In this document: positions 10,543-19,113 of the stretch, one piece after another
Position numbering within the stretch: the stretch's first letter is position 1
Layout: each line of letters starts with the position of its first letter
Source: Pirellulales bacterium
GTDB taxonomy: Bacteria > Planctomycetota > Planctomycetia > Pirellulales > UBA1268
DNA: 64,000 bases
Assembly (NCBI GenBank): GCA_018401745.1
Contig: JAGYJY010000005.1
Location: 1 to 64,000, forward strand
Direction: 5' to 3'
Notes under the pieces: model-generated
Seen by the model: the letters and a program-made list of their open reading frames with translations, nothing else
What the model was told of the DNA's origin: nothing
Database searches by the model: none
Program-made: the position numbers and the translations under genes

Positions 10543-11847
10543 TCAACAGCCGTGCTTTCCTGGAGACGGCTCCACGCGCTGGCTGCCCGCCGCGTCGCGA
10601 AGTTCGGCAAGGACGGCTGCGTCGTCTTCGACCTCGAGCCGGAGGGCCAGCTGCTCGCGAGCCCAGGCAGCACGCACGTCTTTGGTGATCCAGCATCCGA
10701 GCGCCCAGGCGGCGGCTCCACGGACCACCGGCTCAGGGTCGGCAAGGGCGGTGGCCAGGGCGGCTGCTGCGGCCGGATCGGGGGCGTTGCCCAGGGCGAT
10801 CGCCGCAGAGCGGGCCAGGCCGTGCCGCTTGGCCCGCAGGAGCGGTGAGCCGTGGAAGCGTTGTCGAAACGACGCTGTGTCGAGCCCAAGCAGGTCGGCA
10901 AGCGGCAGCGTGGCATCGCCGTGCCGCGGCTGAAAGGCGGGCTCGTCGACCAGCGGAGCGTGGCGATTCCAGGGGCAAACGTCTTGGCAGATGTCGCAGC
11001 CAAACACCCACTCGCCCATGCCCTCCCGCAGGTCGGCCGGCACCGGCCCGCGGTCTTCGATTGTGAGGGTGGCGATGCACCTGGTGGCGTCGAGCACCCG
11101 TGGCTCCGGAAAGGCATCGGTGGGGCAGGCCTCGAGACAGGCGGTGCAGGTGCCGCAGTGATCGACCTCGAGAGGCGTGTCTGCCGGCAGCTCCACCGTG
11201 GTCAGCAGCGCCGAGAGAAAAAAGAAGCTGCCAGCCTGAGGGCTGATCAGCATCGTGTTCTTGCCGATCCAGCCGAGGCCGGCGAGCCAGCCGAAGTCGC
11301 GTTCGGCCAAGGGGGCCGAATCAACAACGCCGCGACTCGTTGATCCCGGAACCGTATCGCTGAGCCAGTTGGCCAGCATGTTGAGACGGCTGCGGAGCAG
11401 GTCGTGATAGTCATCACCCACCGCATACCGGGCCACGCGGCCATGCCCCGGCGGAGCGGCCGTGACGTCATGACCGTCGGCAGCAACGGCTCGATGACGC
11501 GACGGGGTGCGGGGGGAGGTGTCGTAGTCGGTGGCGAGCATCACAATGCTGCGGACGCCTGACAGGAGCATCTGCGGGTCTGCCCGCAGGGGCTCATGGC
11601 GGGCCAGCCAGGCTGTCATCGGCCCCGCCAGGCCCGCCTTCAGCCAGGAGACAAACGCCGCATGCCTCGGCGGGGATGCCACGCCTGCGATGCCGACGCG
11701 AGCAAAACCGAGCTGCCGCGCCTGGGCGCGGAGCCTGTGGGCAAGATCCGCAGGCGAGGCAGCAGCCGCAGTCTGGGAAAGACCCGCAGCCGAGGGGCCC
11801 GCTGGCTCACCCGGCACCGGAAACTGGTCTGGACGCTCGCGTGTCAC
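10543..11847 (-). CDS. queG: Epoxyqueuosine reductase
   Basis: 434 aa. It performs the last step of queuosine biosynthesis (epoxyqueuosine to queuosine in tRNA), using cobalamin and two [4Fe-4S] clusters. The clusters are visible as CGTCTACLEACP and CDICQDVCPWN. Other family marks are RYAVGDDYHDLLRSR, GWIGKNTMLI and the C-terminal HEAT-like repeats (AAWALG). The GTG start at 11847 leaves a ~35-residue low-complexity N-terminal extension before the domain, so the real start may lie further in. Confidence 0.93.
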   Translation of the reverse strand: MTRERPDQFPVPGEPAGPSAAGLSQTAAAASPADLAHRLRAQARQLGFARVGIAGVASPPRHAAFVSWLKAGLAGPMTAWLARHEPLRADPQMLLSGVRSIVMLATDYDTSPRTPSRHRAVAADGHDVTAAPPGHGRVARYAVGDDYHDLLRSRLNMLANWLSDTVPGSTSRGVVDSAPLAERDFGWLAGLGWIGKNTMLISPQAGSFFFLSALLTTVELPADTPLEVDHCGTCTACLEACPTDAFPEPRVLDATRCIATLTIEDRGPVPADLREGMGEWVFGCDICQDVCPWNRHAPLVDEPAFQPRHGDATLPLADLLGLDTASFRQRFHGSPLLRAKRHGLARSAAIALGNAPDPAAAAALATALADPEPVVRGAAAWALGCWITKDVRAAWAREQLALRLEVEDDAAVLAELRDAAGSQRVEPSPGKHGC

Positions 11848-11907
11848 TCGCTATTTTCCCGGCCTTACTCGAACCGCCAGCCACGTCTCTGGGCAGGAGA
11901 AGAATCC

Positions 11908-12699
11908 ATGGTGCCATCGTCGACCACAGGCTCACTGTCGCCGTGGCCTTTCCACGAAGGCCGTCGTCTTCTGCTGCTTTCAGCGATTGTCGCGATGATG
12001 GCCGCAGGCTGCCAGACTCCGCAGACCAATCCGTATGCCACGACCGTGGCCCCGCCGGCGACGGGCATGGCGGGACAGCCGGCCCCCTACGGCTACAACG
12101 CGGCGATGCCGCAGGGCGCGGCCTACCCCGGCGCTGCACCAATGCCAGGGCCGACGATGCCCGGCCCCGCCACCACCGGCCAAATGCCTCCCGCAGGTCA
12201 GATCCCGCCAGCAGCGGCAACGCCTCCACCATCGCTCCCTCCGGCCTCTCAGCCGCAGGGCAGCTCCTGGAGCTGGGCTCAAACAAGCAACAGCCCGCCG
12301 CCGCAGTCGTGGCAGCAGGCCGGCACCCAGGTGCAGCAGAATCTCACCCAGCAGGGCCAGCAGCTCACCAATCAGCTACAGAACCAGGCCAACCAGTATC
12401 AGCAGCAACTCGCCGGCCAGGCGCAGCAGTATTCCAACCAGGCCCAGCAGTCGGCCAACAACACCGTCAACACCTATCAGAATCAGCTCAACAACCAGTG
12501 GCAGCAGGGCAACCAGCAGATACAAAACGGTATCCAGCAGATGGCGCCTCCCGCGACGCAGCCACCGCCCGCCGGCCAGCCGATCATGCAGCAGTCGCAG
12601 TATCCGCCGCAGTCGTCGACAAGCTCCTGGTGGCCCTTCGGCGACCCAAACCAGTTCCCACCCGCTCGCTCCACCCCAACGGCCCCACCGCGATACTAG
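11908..12699 (+). CDS. Gln/Pro-rich lipoprotein
   Basis: 263 aa from the ATG at 11908, which has an AGGAGAAG ribosome-binding site. A signal peptide ends in a lipobox MMAAGC with the lipidated cysteine near residue 35. The mature part is Pro/Ala/Gly-rich, then a Gln/Asn-rich stretch (residues ~130-200) built from QNQ/QQL/NQ units, and ends in a proline-rich tail. No enzymatic domain is visible. Envelope scaffold-like proteins of this composition are common in planctomycetes; the function is unknown. Confidence 0.75.
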   Translation: MVPSSTTGSLSPWPFHEGRRLLLLSAIVAMMAAGCQTPQTNPYATTVAPPATGMAGQPAPYGYNAAMPQGAAYPGAAPMPGPTMPGPATTGQMPPAGQIPPAAATPPPSLPPASQPQGSSWSWAQTSNSPPPQSWQQAGTQVQQNLTQQGQQLTNQLQNQANQYQQQLAGQAQQYSNQAQQSANNTVNTYQNQLNNQWQQGNQQIQNGIQQMAPPATQPPPAGQPIMQQSQYPPQSSTSSWWPFGDPNQFPPARSTPTAPPRY

Positions 12700-12730
12700 C
12701 TTTACGCCTGCGAAGCCGAGCTCGCTTCAC

Positions 12731-12760
12731 GCCTGCGAAGCCATCCTGGCCTTCGCAGGC
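12731..12760 (+). terminator. Hairpin just after the lipoprotein gene
   Basis: A perfect 10-bp inverted repeat (GCCTGCGAAG / CTTCGCAGGC) with a 10-base loop lies 32 bases after the stop at 12699. There is no T-run, so it may be only a transcript-stabilising hairpin or part of the composite repeat that begins here. Confidence 0.35.
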
Positions 12761-12862
12761 TAGGGCGGCCCGTCAAAAAGCCAAGGTTTCTGACTGGCCG
12801 CAGGCCGCCGCTTCCTGCGGCGGACAGGCCGAGCTCGCTTTACGCCTGCGGCCCGCACTGAA

Positions 12863-12935
12863 CGGGACGGGTCCGCGGGTGCCGAAGGCACCTCGCCACA
12901 GGCGAGGCCGCTCCGCGGCCCGAGGACCCGTCCCG
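12863..12935. repeat. 73-bp cloverleaf element, copy A
   Basis: Outer 11-bp inverted repeats CGGGACGGGTC / GACCCGTCCCG close three adjacent triloop hairpins: GGTGCC-GAA-GGCACC, TCGCC-ACA-GGCGA and GGCCGC-TCC-GCGGCC. The length is identical to copy B at 37761-37833, with about 9 differences in 73. In the middle hairpin a C-G pair in this copy is G-C in the other (TCGCC/GGCGA against TCGGC/GCCGA), which is a compensating change. Confidence 0.8.
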
Positions 12936-13003
12936 CTTGCACACGCCCCCGGCCGCAGATCGCCGCGAAGCGGCGAACAGGCCGTCCTTAAACCCGTAAG
13001 CGA

Positions 13004-13141
13004 GGGGTGAGCCCGGGGCTGACCCTCCGGCGTAGAGGAGCGAGCGACGCCCGGAGGGCCGAAGCGAAGCGGATCTCCGAGCGAGCGAGGGCCTGGATGG
13101 CCCGCAGCGAGCGTCCGGAGGGGCAGCCCCGGGCTCACCCC
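13004..13141. repeat. MITE-like 138-bp inverted-repeat element
   Basis: Terminal inverted repeats of 27 bp with one mismatch: 13004-13021 (GGGGTGAGCCCGGGGCTG) pairs with 13124-13141, and 13023-13030 (CCCTCCGG) pairs with 13115-13122. They enclose 84 bp of GCGAGCG/GAAGCGAAG-rich sequence. No transposase is encoded. A shorter relative with 11-bp ends lies at 37534-37663. Confidence 0.7.
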
Positions 13142-13233
13142 GAGCGGCCCACCAAAGCGAAGCGGATCTCCGAGCGAGCGAGGCCTGATGGCCCAGCGAG
13201 CGTCTGAGGCAGCCCGGCTCACCCCGAGCGGCC
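13061..13233. repeat. Two tandem degenerate ~85-90 bp repeats
   Basis: 13061-13150 and 13154-13233 share GAAGCGAAGCGGATCTCCGA, GCGAGCGAGG, a GGCC..GATGGCCC segment and the end CTCACCCCGAGCGGCCC. The second copy has lost several short pieces. The second copy overlaps the last codons and stop of mnmG (minus strand). Confidence 0.75.
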
Positions 13234-15061
13234 CTTGAGATGCACCAGCACCAGGGCAAGATCCGCTGGCGTGATACCGCTGACGCGGCCGGCCTGGCCG
13301 AGGGTGCGGGGCTGCACAGCCGCCAACTTCTCGCGTGCCTCAGCGCGGAGGTGCCGCACGCCCGCGTAGTCAAAGCCCTGGGGGATCAACCGTTCGGCAT
13401 GCTGCCGCTGCTGCTCGATCCGCTGTCGCTCAAGCGCAAGATACCCCTCGTAGCGGACATCGGTGATGATCTGCCCCGCCACGTCGGCTGAAACCCCGGC
13501 AAGCGCCGGCACCACGGCCACGCAGTCGCTCCACTGCATCTCGGGCCGTCGCAGCCGCTCGAGCAGAATGACACCGTCCATGCGGTGCGCGGCGAGCGTG
13601 GCTCGGGCCGCCTCGATGGCTGCCTGCTTCGCGGTCAGCCGCTCCATCCGGTGGGGCTCGGCAAGGCCGATGCTGCTGGCCGTTGGCGTGAGCCTGCGGT
13701 CGGCGTTGTCGTGCCGCAGGGCGAGGCGGTGTTCGGCCCGACTGGTGAACATGCGGTAGGGCTCATCAACTCCCCGCGTGACCAGGTCGTCGATCAGCAC
13801 GCCGATATACGACTCCTCGCGGGAGAGCATGAGCGGGTCGCGGCCGGCGACTGCCAGCGCCGCATTGGCACCGGCAACGAGCCCCTGGGCAGCTGCCTCT
13901 TCGTAGCCGGTGGTGCCGTTGACCTGGCCCGCCAGAAACAGGTCCAGCAACCCGCTTGCTCTCCAGCGAGAGCTGCAGCTGATCCGGTGGGCAGTAGTCG
14001 TATTCGACGGCGTAGCCGTAGCGCATGATTTCGGCCCGCTCGAGGCCGGGAATCAGCCGCACCATCTGCTCCTGCACATCCCGCGGCAGGCTTGTCGAGA
14101 TGCCGTTGACGTAGATTTCCTGGGTGCGGCGGCCCTCGGGCTCAAGAAACAGCTGATGGCTGTCGCGATCGGCAAACCGCACGATCTTGTCTTCGATGCT
14201 CGGGCAGTAGCGGGGGCCCCGGGAGGCGATCTGGCCTGAATACATGGGCGAGCGATGGAGGTTGGCTCGAATGACCGCATGCACCTCGGGAGTGGTGCGG
14301 GTGATCCAGCAGACAAGCTGCTCGGTCGCAATCGCATCGGTCAGGAAGGAGAAGGGCTGGGGCGTGGCGTCACCGGGCTGCACTTCCAGCGAGGCGGTAT
14401 CGATCGTGGAGGCAGCCAGCCGGCAGGGTGTGCCGGTCTTGAACCGATCGACAGTGAACCCGAGCCGGGCGAGGGCTCCACTGATGCCGGCGGAGGTGCC
14501 CTCCCCTGCCCGGCCACCGGCGGTCTTCGCTTCGCCGGTGTGCATCACTGCCTGCAGGAAGGTTCCGGTCGTCAGCACCACTGAGATCGCCCGATACTCC
14601 GCGTCGCCGCGGACCCGCACTCCCGCAATCCGCCAGGCGGCCTTGCCGGGGCCTGAGTTTGCCACCGGCTCAACGATGAGGTCGTCCACCTGTTCCTGTT
14701 TGAGCACGAGCCCGGGCGTGGCCTCGAGCTCCTCCTTGACCCACTGCTGATACTGCCGCTTGTCAGCCTGCGCACGCGGGCCATGCATGGCTGGCCCTTT
14801 GGAGCGGTTGAGCACGCGAAACTGGATGCCAGCGGCATCGATCGCTCGGCCCATGATGCCGCCGAGGGCGTCGACCTCGCGGACCAGCTGGGCCTTGCCA
14901 ACGCCACCGATCGCGGGGTTGCAGCTCATCTGGCCGACGGTGTCGAGGTTGGCCGAGAGCAGGGCCGTCGTCGCGCCGAGCCGGGCCGCAGCGGCAGCCG
15001 CCTCAGCGCCGGCATGGCCGCCTCCGACGACGACAACATCGTAGTAGTACACATTTCGCAC
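13219..15061 (-). CDS. mnmG: tRNA uridine-5-carboxymethylaminomethyl modification enzyme MnmG (GidA), frameshifted
   Basis: FAD protein that, with MnmE, modifies the wobble uridine of tRNAs. The N-terminal part reads YYYDVVVVGGGHAGAEAA, SCNPAIGGVGKAQLVREVDALGG and MHGPRAQADKRQY; the frame then breaks after SLESKRVAG. The C-terminal part continues one frame over from FLAGQVNGTTGYEEAAAQG. One extra base in the GGTCC at 13941-13945 explains it. Removing one base gives 613 aa, the family norm. The GTG near 15061 (GGAG upstream) is a likely start; an upstream GTG at 15091 is possible. The stop codon lies inside a repeat box. Confidence 0.9.
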
Positions 15062-15254
15062 GAGTGGGTCTCCGCGGACCGAGTGTAGCACTCAGCATCA
15101 GCGGTTCCGCCGCCAGAAGCGGCCATCGAGGATGCAGGCATTTCCCGTACACTCAAGCGGATCGTTTGCCCGCACGCATCCCCAAGACTTCCGAGGCCGA
15201 TGGACGACCTCTCCGCCGACCTGACATCTTCAGCCGACTGGCCAGGATGGCCGC

Positions 15255-15969
15255 GTGCTTGTGGTGATGGCCACGTTCAACGAGCGGGATAATGTCTGCC
15301 CGCTGATGGAAGCCATCCTTGCTGCCGACGAGCGGGTGCAGGTGCTCGTTGTCGACGACGATTCCCCCGACGGCACAGGCCCGCTCGCTCTCGACACCGC
15401 CGCCCGCCATCGCCGGGCCCATGTGCTCATCCGCCGCGGCCGCAAGGGCCTTGGCTCGGCGATCCTCGAGGGCTTTGAGATCGCCGCTGCCCGTGGCTTT
15501 GAGATCGCCTTCAACATGGATGCCGACTTCAGCCACAACCCCGCCGACCTGCCGCGGCTGATGGCGGCCCTGGAGCCGATTGGCGGCAGGCCGCTCGACC
15601 TGGTGATCGGCTCACGCCGGGTGCCCGGCGGCCGGGTGGTCGGCTGGCCGCTCTCACGGCATGTCTCGAGCAGGCTGGTTGGCCTGTTCACGCGGCTCGA
15701 TTCTTCGCGTGCCGGTGCGGGACGGCTCGAGCGGCTACCGCGGCCTGCGGCTGGCGTTGCTCCCGCGGCTTTCGTCACGGCCGATGTGCGCAGGCTACGC
15801 CTTCCACGAAGACCTTGTCTGGCGGGTGCACCGTGCCGGCGGCCGCATCATGGAGGTACCGATCTGCTTTACCGACCGGACCCGCGGTCGCAGCAAGGCC
15901 AACCTCGCCGCGGTCGTCGAGGGCATTCGCGACCTGCTGCGGCTGGCCTGGTGGAACCTTCGCGACTGA
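15255..15969 (+). CDS. Polyprenol/dolichol-phosphate mannosyltransferase-like GT2, frameshifted
   Basis: A family 2 glycosyltransferase that would transfer a sugar from a nucleotide donor to polyprenyl phosphate at the membrane. The N-terminal half shows VMATFNERDNV, VVDDDSPDGTG, RKGLGSAILEGFE, NMDADFSHNP (metal-binding DxD) and VIGSRRVPGG. After FTRL the frame is lost and continues one frame over as ILRVPVRDGSSGYRG, GYAFHEDLVWRVHRAGG and VPICFTDRTRGRSK. One extra base near 15690-15705 explains it; repaired, the protein is 237 aa, the usual size. No C-terminal membrane domain. The GTG at 15255 is the best start. Confidence 0.88.
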
Positions 15970-16020
15970 CAGACTCTTCGCAGCCTTCCCGACAGGCTCG
16001 GCCGTTGCCACGAGCCGTTG

Positions 16021-17154
16021 TCAGTTGATCGCATACCAGGCGACCAAGATCGCCAGCATTGCCATGTAGCCGAGAGGAAAGGCCCAGCGGGAGATGTGGT
16101 CGATGCGCTGGGCCCGCTGCTCTTCACCCTTGCGGACGAGCCCATAGATCACGAGGCTCTGCGGGATCGTGAGCGACATCGTCACGAAGGAAATCAGCAG
16201 AATCACGTCGGTGAGCGTGAGATAGCTCATCCTGGGCATGTTGTCGATCACGACGAACTGATAGGCAACGATTGTCAGCACGCCCACAAAGGCGACATTG
16301 AGTCTGTCCGCGAGCGAGTCGATGTCGACCCAGAAGATCGACCAGATCATCGACACGATCACTAGCAGCGGAAACAACATCTGCCAGACGAGCTGCCAGC
16401 TGCGACGCTGCAGGTGGATCGTGGCAATGAGCCGCGAGATGCGGCGGTCTTTGGTGGCCTCGTTGAGAAACGTCTCGCCAGTCTCAAACGTGACGCTCTG
16501 GAGCATCCAGCCGGCAACATTCACGCTGGAGTTGCGACGAACAAAGTCGTCTGTGGCGTTGGCGTAGATCTCGTGCACGTCCAAGACCACGTCGTCGGTG
16601 TTATCCCCGAAAGGCACCAGCTCCGCCTGCAGCTTCTGCGAATCAAAGGGGTAGTCGCGGAGATCCATCGGGGTTTCGAGAACGGCATTGTGCTGGTCCA
16701 TATACCGCACATGGCCGTCGGGATAGACCTCGATCTTGACCGCGTTGGGATCGGGAGGCCCCACCTCGTTGACCAGAATGAGCTGCGGCCACCAGCCCGT
16801 AAACACCTCTGAAAACTGAAAATTGCCCTGAAAGATCTTGCGGTCGACGCCTTCTTCGGCGGCATCAAAGGCCAGCCGTGGATCGTCCCACTCCGCCAGC
16901 AGGGCGATCTCAGCGACAAACGATTCGTTGACGTCGTCGATGTCGACCACGTCGAGGATGATGATCGCGCACTTCACCACGGTGGGGGAGGCTGGCGGAT
17001 TGGGCATACCCGCGTCGATCGCCAGGGCCGGCCGCAGGCTGCCGAAGATTCCCAGAACCGCCACCACCGCGATGATCAAACCGCTGCGAATGCCGCAGGC
17101 CATCCCACGGCTGTCGCAGCGTTCACCGAAAATCGAGTGACGGGCAGGCTTCAT
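16021..17154 (-). CDS. Prokaryotic pentameric ligand-gated ion channel (Cys-loop receptor superfamily)
   Basis: 377 aa from the ATG at 17154, chosen for its GAGG site 7 bases upstream. Signal peptide (SGLIIAVVAVLGIFGSLRPALA), a ~200-residue extracellular beta-sandwich with the Pro-loop signature DLRDYPFDSQKL, then four membrane helices. M1 is WQLVWQMLFPLLVIVSMIW, M2 is NVAFVGVLTIVAYQFVV followed by NMPRMSYLTLTD, M3 starts VILLISFVTMSL, and M4 ends the protein. The M2-M3 region aligns by eye with GLIC-type channels. As in other bacterial members the loop cysteines are absent. Ligand and ion selectivity cannot be read from the sequence. Confidence 0.9.
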   Translation of the reverse strand: MKPARHSIFGERCDSRGMACGIRSGLIIAVVAVLGIFGSLRPALAIDAGMPNPPASPTVVKCAIIILDVVDIDDVNESFVAEIALLAEWDDPRLAFDAAEEGVDRKIFQGNFQFSEVFTGWWPQLILVNEVGPPDPNAVKIEVYPDGHVRYMDQHNAVLETPMDLRDYPFDSQKLQAELVPFGDNTDDVVLDVHEIYANATDDFVRRNSSVNVAGWMLQSVTFETGETFLNEATKDRRISRLIATIHLQRRSWQLVWQMLFPLLVIVSMIWSIFWVDIDSLADRLNVAFVGVLTIVAYQFVVIDNMPRMSYLTLTDVILLISFVTMSLTIPQSLVIYGLVRKGEEQRAQRIDHISRWAFPLGYMAMLAILVAWYAIN

Positions 17155-17311
17155 GGGGAGACCTCGTGGATTCTTCAAGCGGAAGCGGTATCAGGCATTC
17201 GCTGGCCGTGCGGCCGGCGGCAGACGCTCGTGATGGGATAGCGGCCGCGACGCCAGACTGTCAACGCGAGCCTCACATTGCATCGCGGTCGGCGATCCTG
17301 CCATGACGCGA

Positions 17312-19069
17312 TCAGGCAGCCGCAGCGCGGCGAACCGGCGACGGCAGATTGAAGAGGCTAAAGAGTTCTTCCTGCGTAAAGCCCTTGCCTGCCCGCTGGC
17401 CTTCCTGGGCAAGCCCTTCAGCGGTCGAGAGGATCATCTCGGAGAGGTCTCGCTTGCCGGCCAGCACCTTGTCGATTCGCTCCTCGATCGTTCCGTTGGC
17501 CAGAAAGCGGGTCACGGTCACGCCACCAGTCCCACCGATGCGATGGGCCCGGTTGATCGCCTGGTCTTCGATGGCTGGATTCCACCAGCGGTCGAAGAGA
17601 AACACATATTCCGAGAACTGAAGATTGAGCCCCACAGCCCCCGCGCCGTAGGAGAGCAGCAGCACGGAGTGCTCGGGCCGCTCCCGAAACAGTCGAATCG
17701 CCTCGTCGCGGGCAGGCGTGGGCATGCCGCCGTGATACTGCAGCGGACCAAAGCGGGTGAGCCGTGCGGAGATCTTTTCAAGTGCCGCCACCCACTGGCT
17801 GAAGACGATTGTCTTGCGGCCGCTGGCGGCCACCTCTTCCAGCTCCGCTTCGAGCCGGTCGAGCTTGGAGCTGACCTGGGTGGCCGGATCGAAGTTGCAG
17901 ATCTGCTTGAGCCGCAGGACCAGCTCAAACACATGCTGGATCGTGGCCCCCGGGCCCATCTCGGAAAGACGAAACACGCCCTCTTCTTCAGCCAGGCGGT
18001 AGGTCTCCCGCTGCTCTGGCGAGAGCTCGATGATCGCGTCGCGATCGATGCGAGGAGGCAGGTCTTTGAGCACCTTGTCTTTCGTTCGCCGCAAGACGTG
18101 GTCGGCTACCGACTCGCCAAGGGCTCGCGGCGGCATGCCATCGTGGATCAGCCCGGGCGAGACAAACTCAAAGAGCCCGACGAGATCTGCCGCAGAGTTC
18201 TCCACCGGAGTGCCGGTCAGCGCCCAGCTTCGCCGCCGCCGCAGGCCTCGCACCGCCTCACTCGTGCGGCTGCCCCGGTTTTTGATCCGCTGGGCTTCGT
18301 CGAGCACGACAAGGTCGTAGCTGAGTTTGAGTTCTTCCACCAGAGCTTCGTCGCGGACAAGCACCTCATAGTTGGCGAGGGTGACGGGCACGTCCTCAAG
18401 CTGCCACTGCCACCGCCGCCGCGCCGGCTCACCTTCAATCGCAGCCACCACCAGCTCGGGAGCCCACTCGCCCAGCTCCCGCTTCCAGTTGGAAACAAGC
18501 CCCTTGGGGCAGACCACCAGCACCCGCCTGGCTTCGCCGCTGTGCACGAGCAGCCGGATCGTGGAAATCGCCTGCATCGATTTGCCGAGGCCCATCTCGT
18601 CAGCGAGCACCGCGGAGTGCCGCGGAGCGAGAAACGCCATCCCCTCGTATTGAAAGGGATAGGGATCGTGGGGAAAGACGAGTTCGCTCGTCTCCAGAAT
18701 GGTCTCAAGGTCGGGCTGGAGCAGATAGAAGATCCGCTCGGAGAGTTTGACCACATCTCCCGGGGGCTTGATCCTCGCTCGCGGCCGCGCCGCCTCGGCG
18801 GCCGGCCCGCTGCCCTCTTCCTGCCGGCAAGCAATCGACGCGACCGCCGGCCGCTGCCTGGCCGGAGGCGGGGCGGCGGTCGCTTTGAATGCGTAGCTCC
18901 GCACCGCCACGCGAGGCAGCGGCAACGGCACCGAGAAGTTCTCGATCTGAATCGGCTCGGGCTTAAGACAGACCGTCACCGGCTCCGGCAGCGCAAGCCC
19001 ATCCCAGGAGAGCACCTTGAGGGCAGTGCGAGTCTGAAGCGGAGATAATGGCGGTGGGCTTGCTGTCAT
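17312..19069 (-). CDS. SNF2-family DNA-dependent ATPase/helicase
   Basis: 585 aa. A ~130-residue N-terminal region of unknown fold precedes the SNF2 N-lobe: PYPFQYEGMAFLAPR, Walker A in LADEMGLGKSMQ, motif Ia VVCPKGLVSNWKREL, Walker B VVLDEAQRIKN and motif III ALTGTPVENS. The C-lobe has KTIVFSQWVAALE, YHGGM, SYGAGAVGLNLQ and the arginine-finger region DRWWNPAIEDQAINRAHRIGG. All motifs are intact. It probably acts in chromatin/DNA remodelling or transcription recycling, but the partner is unknown. The unknown at 19114-19614 lies 44 bases upstream on the same strand, so the two are probably co-transcribed. Confidence 0.92.
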   Translation of the reverse strand: MTASPPPLSPLQTRTALKVLSWDGLALPEPVTVCLKPEPIQIENFSVPLPLPRVAVRSYAFKATAAPPPARQRPAVASIACRQEEGSGPAAEAARPRARIKPPGDVVKLSERIFYLLQPDLETILETSELVFPHDPYPFQYEGMAFLAPRHSAVLADEMGLGKSMQAISTIRLLVHSGEARRVLVVCPKGLVSNWKRELGEWAPELVVAAIEGEPARRRWQWQLEDVPVTLANYEVLVRDEALVEELKLSYDLVVLDEAQRIKNRGSRTSEAVRGLRRRRSWALTGTPVENSAADLVGLFEFVSPGLIHDGMPPRALGESVADHVLRRTKDKVLKDLPPRIDRDAIIELSPEQRETYRLAEEEGVFRLSEMGPGATIQHVFELVLRLKQICNFDPATQVSSKLDRLEAELEEVAASGRKTIVFSQWVAALEKISARLTRFGPLQYHGGMPTPARDEAIRLFRERPEHSVLLLSYGAGAVGLNLQFSEYVFLFDRWWNPAIEDQAINRAHRIGGTGGVTVTRFLANGTIEERIDKVLAGKRDLSEMILSTAEGLAQEGQRAGKGFTQEELFSLFNLPSPVRRAAAA

Positions 19070-19113
19070 GGTGGCAACTTCTCAGATCCGCAAACGCGAG
19101 CAGCATCGACAGC

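Larger units (their letters stand above)
12700..13235 (-). repeat. Composite interspersed repeat, copy A
   Basis: A 536-bp non-coding stretch made of repeated modules. Read on the minus strand it begins at the 3' end of mnmG and runs: box GGCCGCTCGGGGTGAGCC (also the mnmG stop), a TCGCT-rich block, GGGCTCACCCCTCGCTTACG, an AAGGACGGCCTGT hairpin module, and the 73-bp cloverleaf. The same order is found in direct orientation after gad at 37511-37860. The boxes around AGCTCGCTTTACGCCTGCG recur three times near 12700-12850. Short open frames inside are repeat artefacts. Confidence 0.85.

Noticed and set aside
12863..12935. Cloverleaf as a tRNA gene or tRNA pseudogene
   Set aside because: Triloops of three bases, an 11-bp closing stem, and no T-arm or anticodon consensus.
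12700..13235. CRISPR array
   Set aside because: Repeats are unequal, adjacent and palindromic in blocks without regular spacers, and no cas genes are near.
12773..13373. Several open frames of 60-180 codons inside composite repeat A (and 37593-37940 in copy B)
   Set aside because: They arise from GC-rich repeats without stop codons, lack ribosome-binding sites and have Arg/Ala/Gly/Pro-only composition.
17303..19048. 581-codon open frame opposite the SNF2 gene
   Set aside because: Mirror of a gene with complete helicase motifs.
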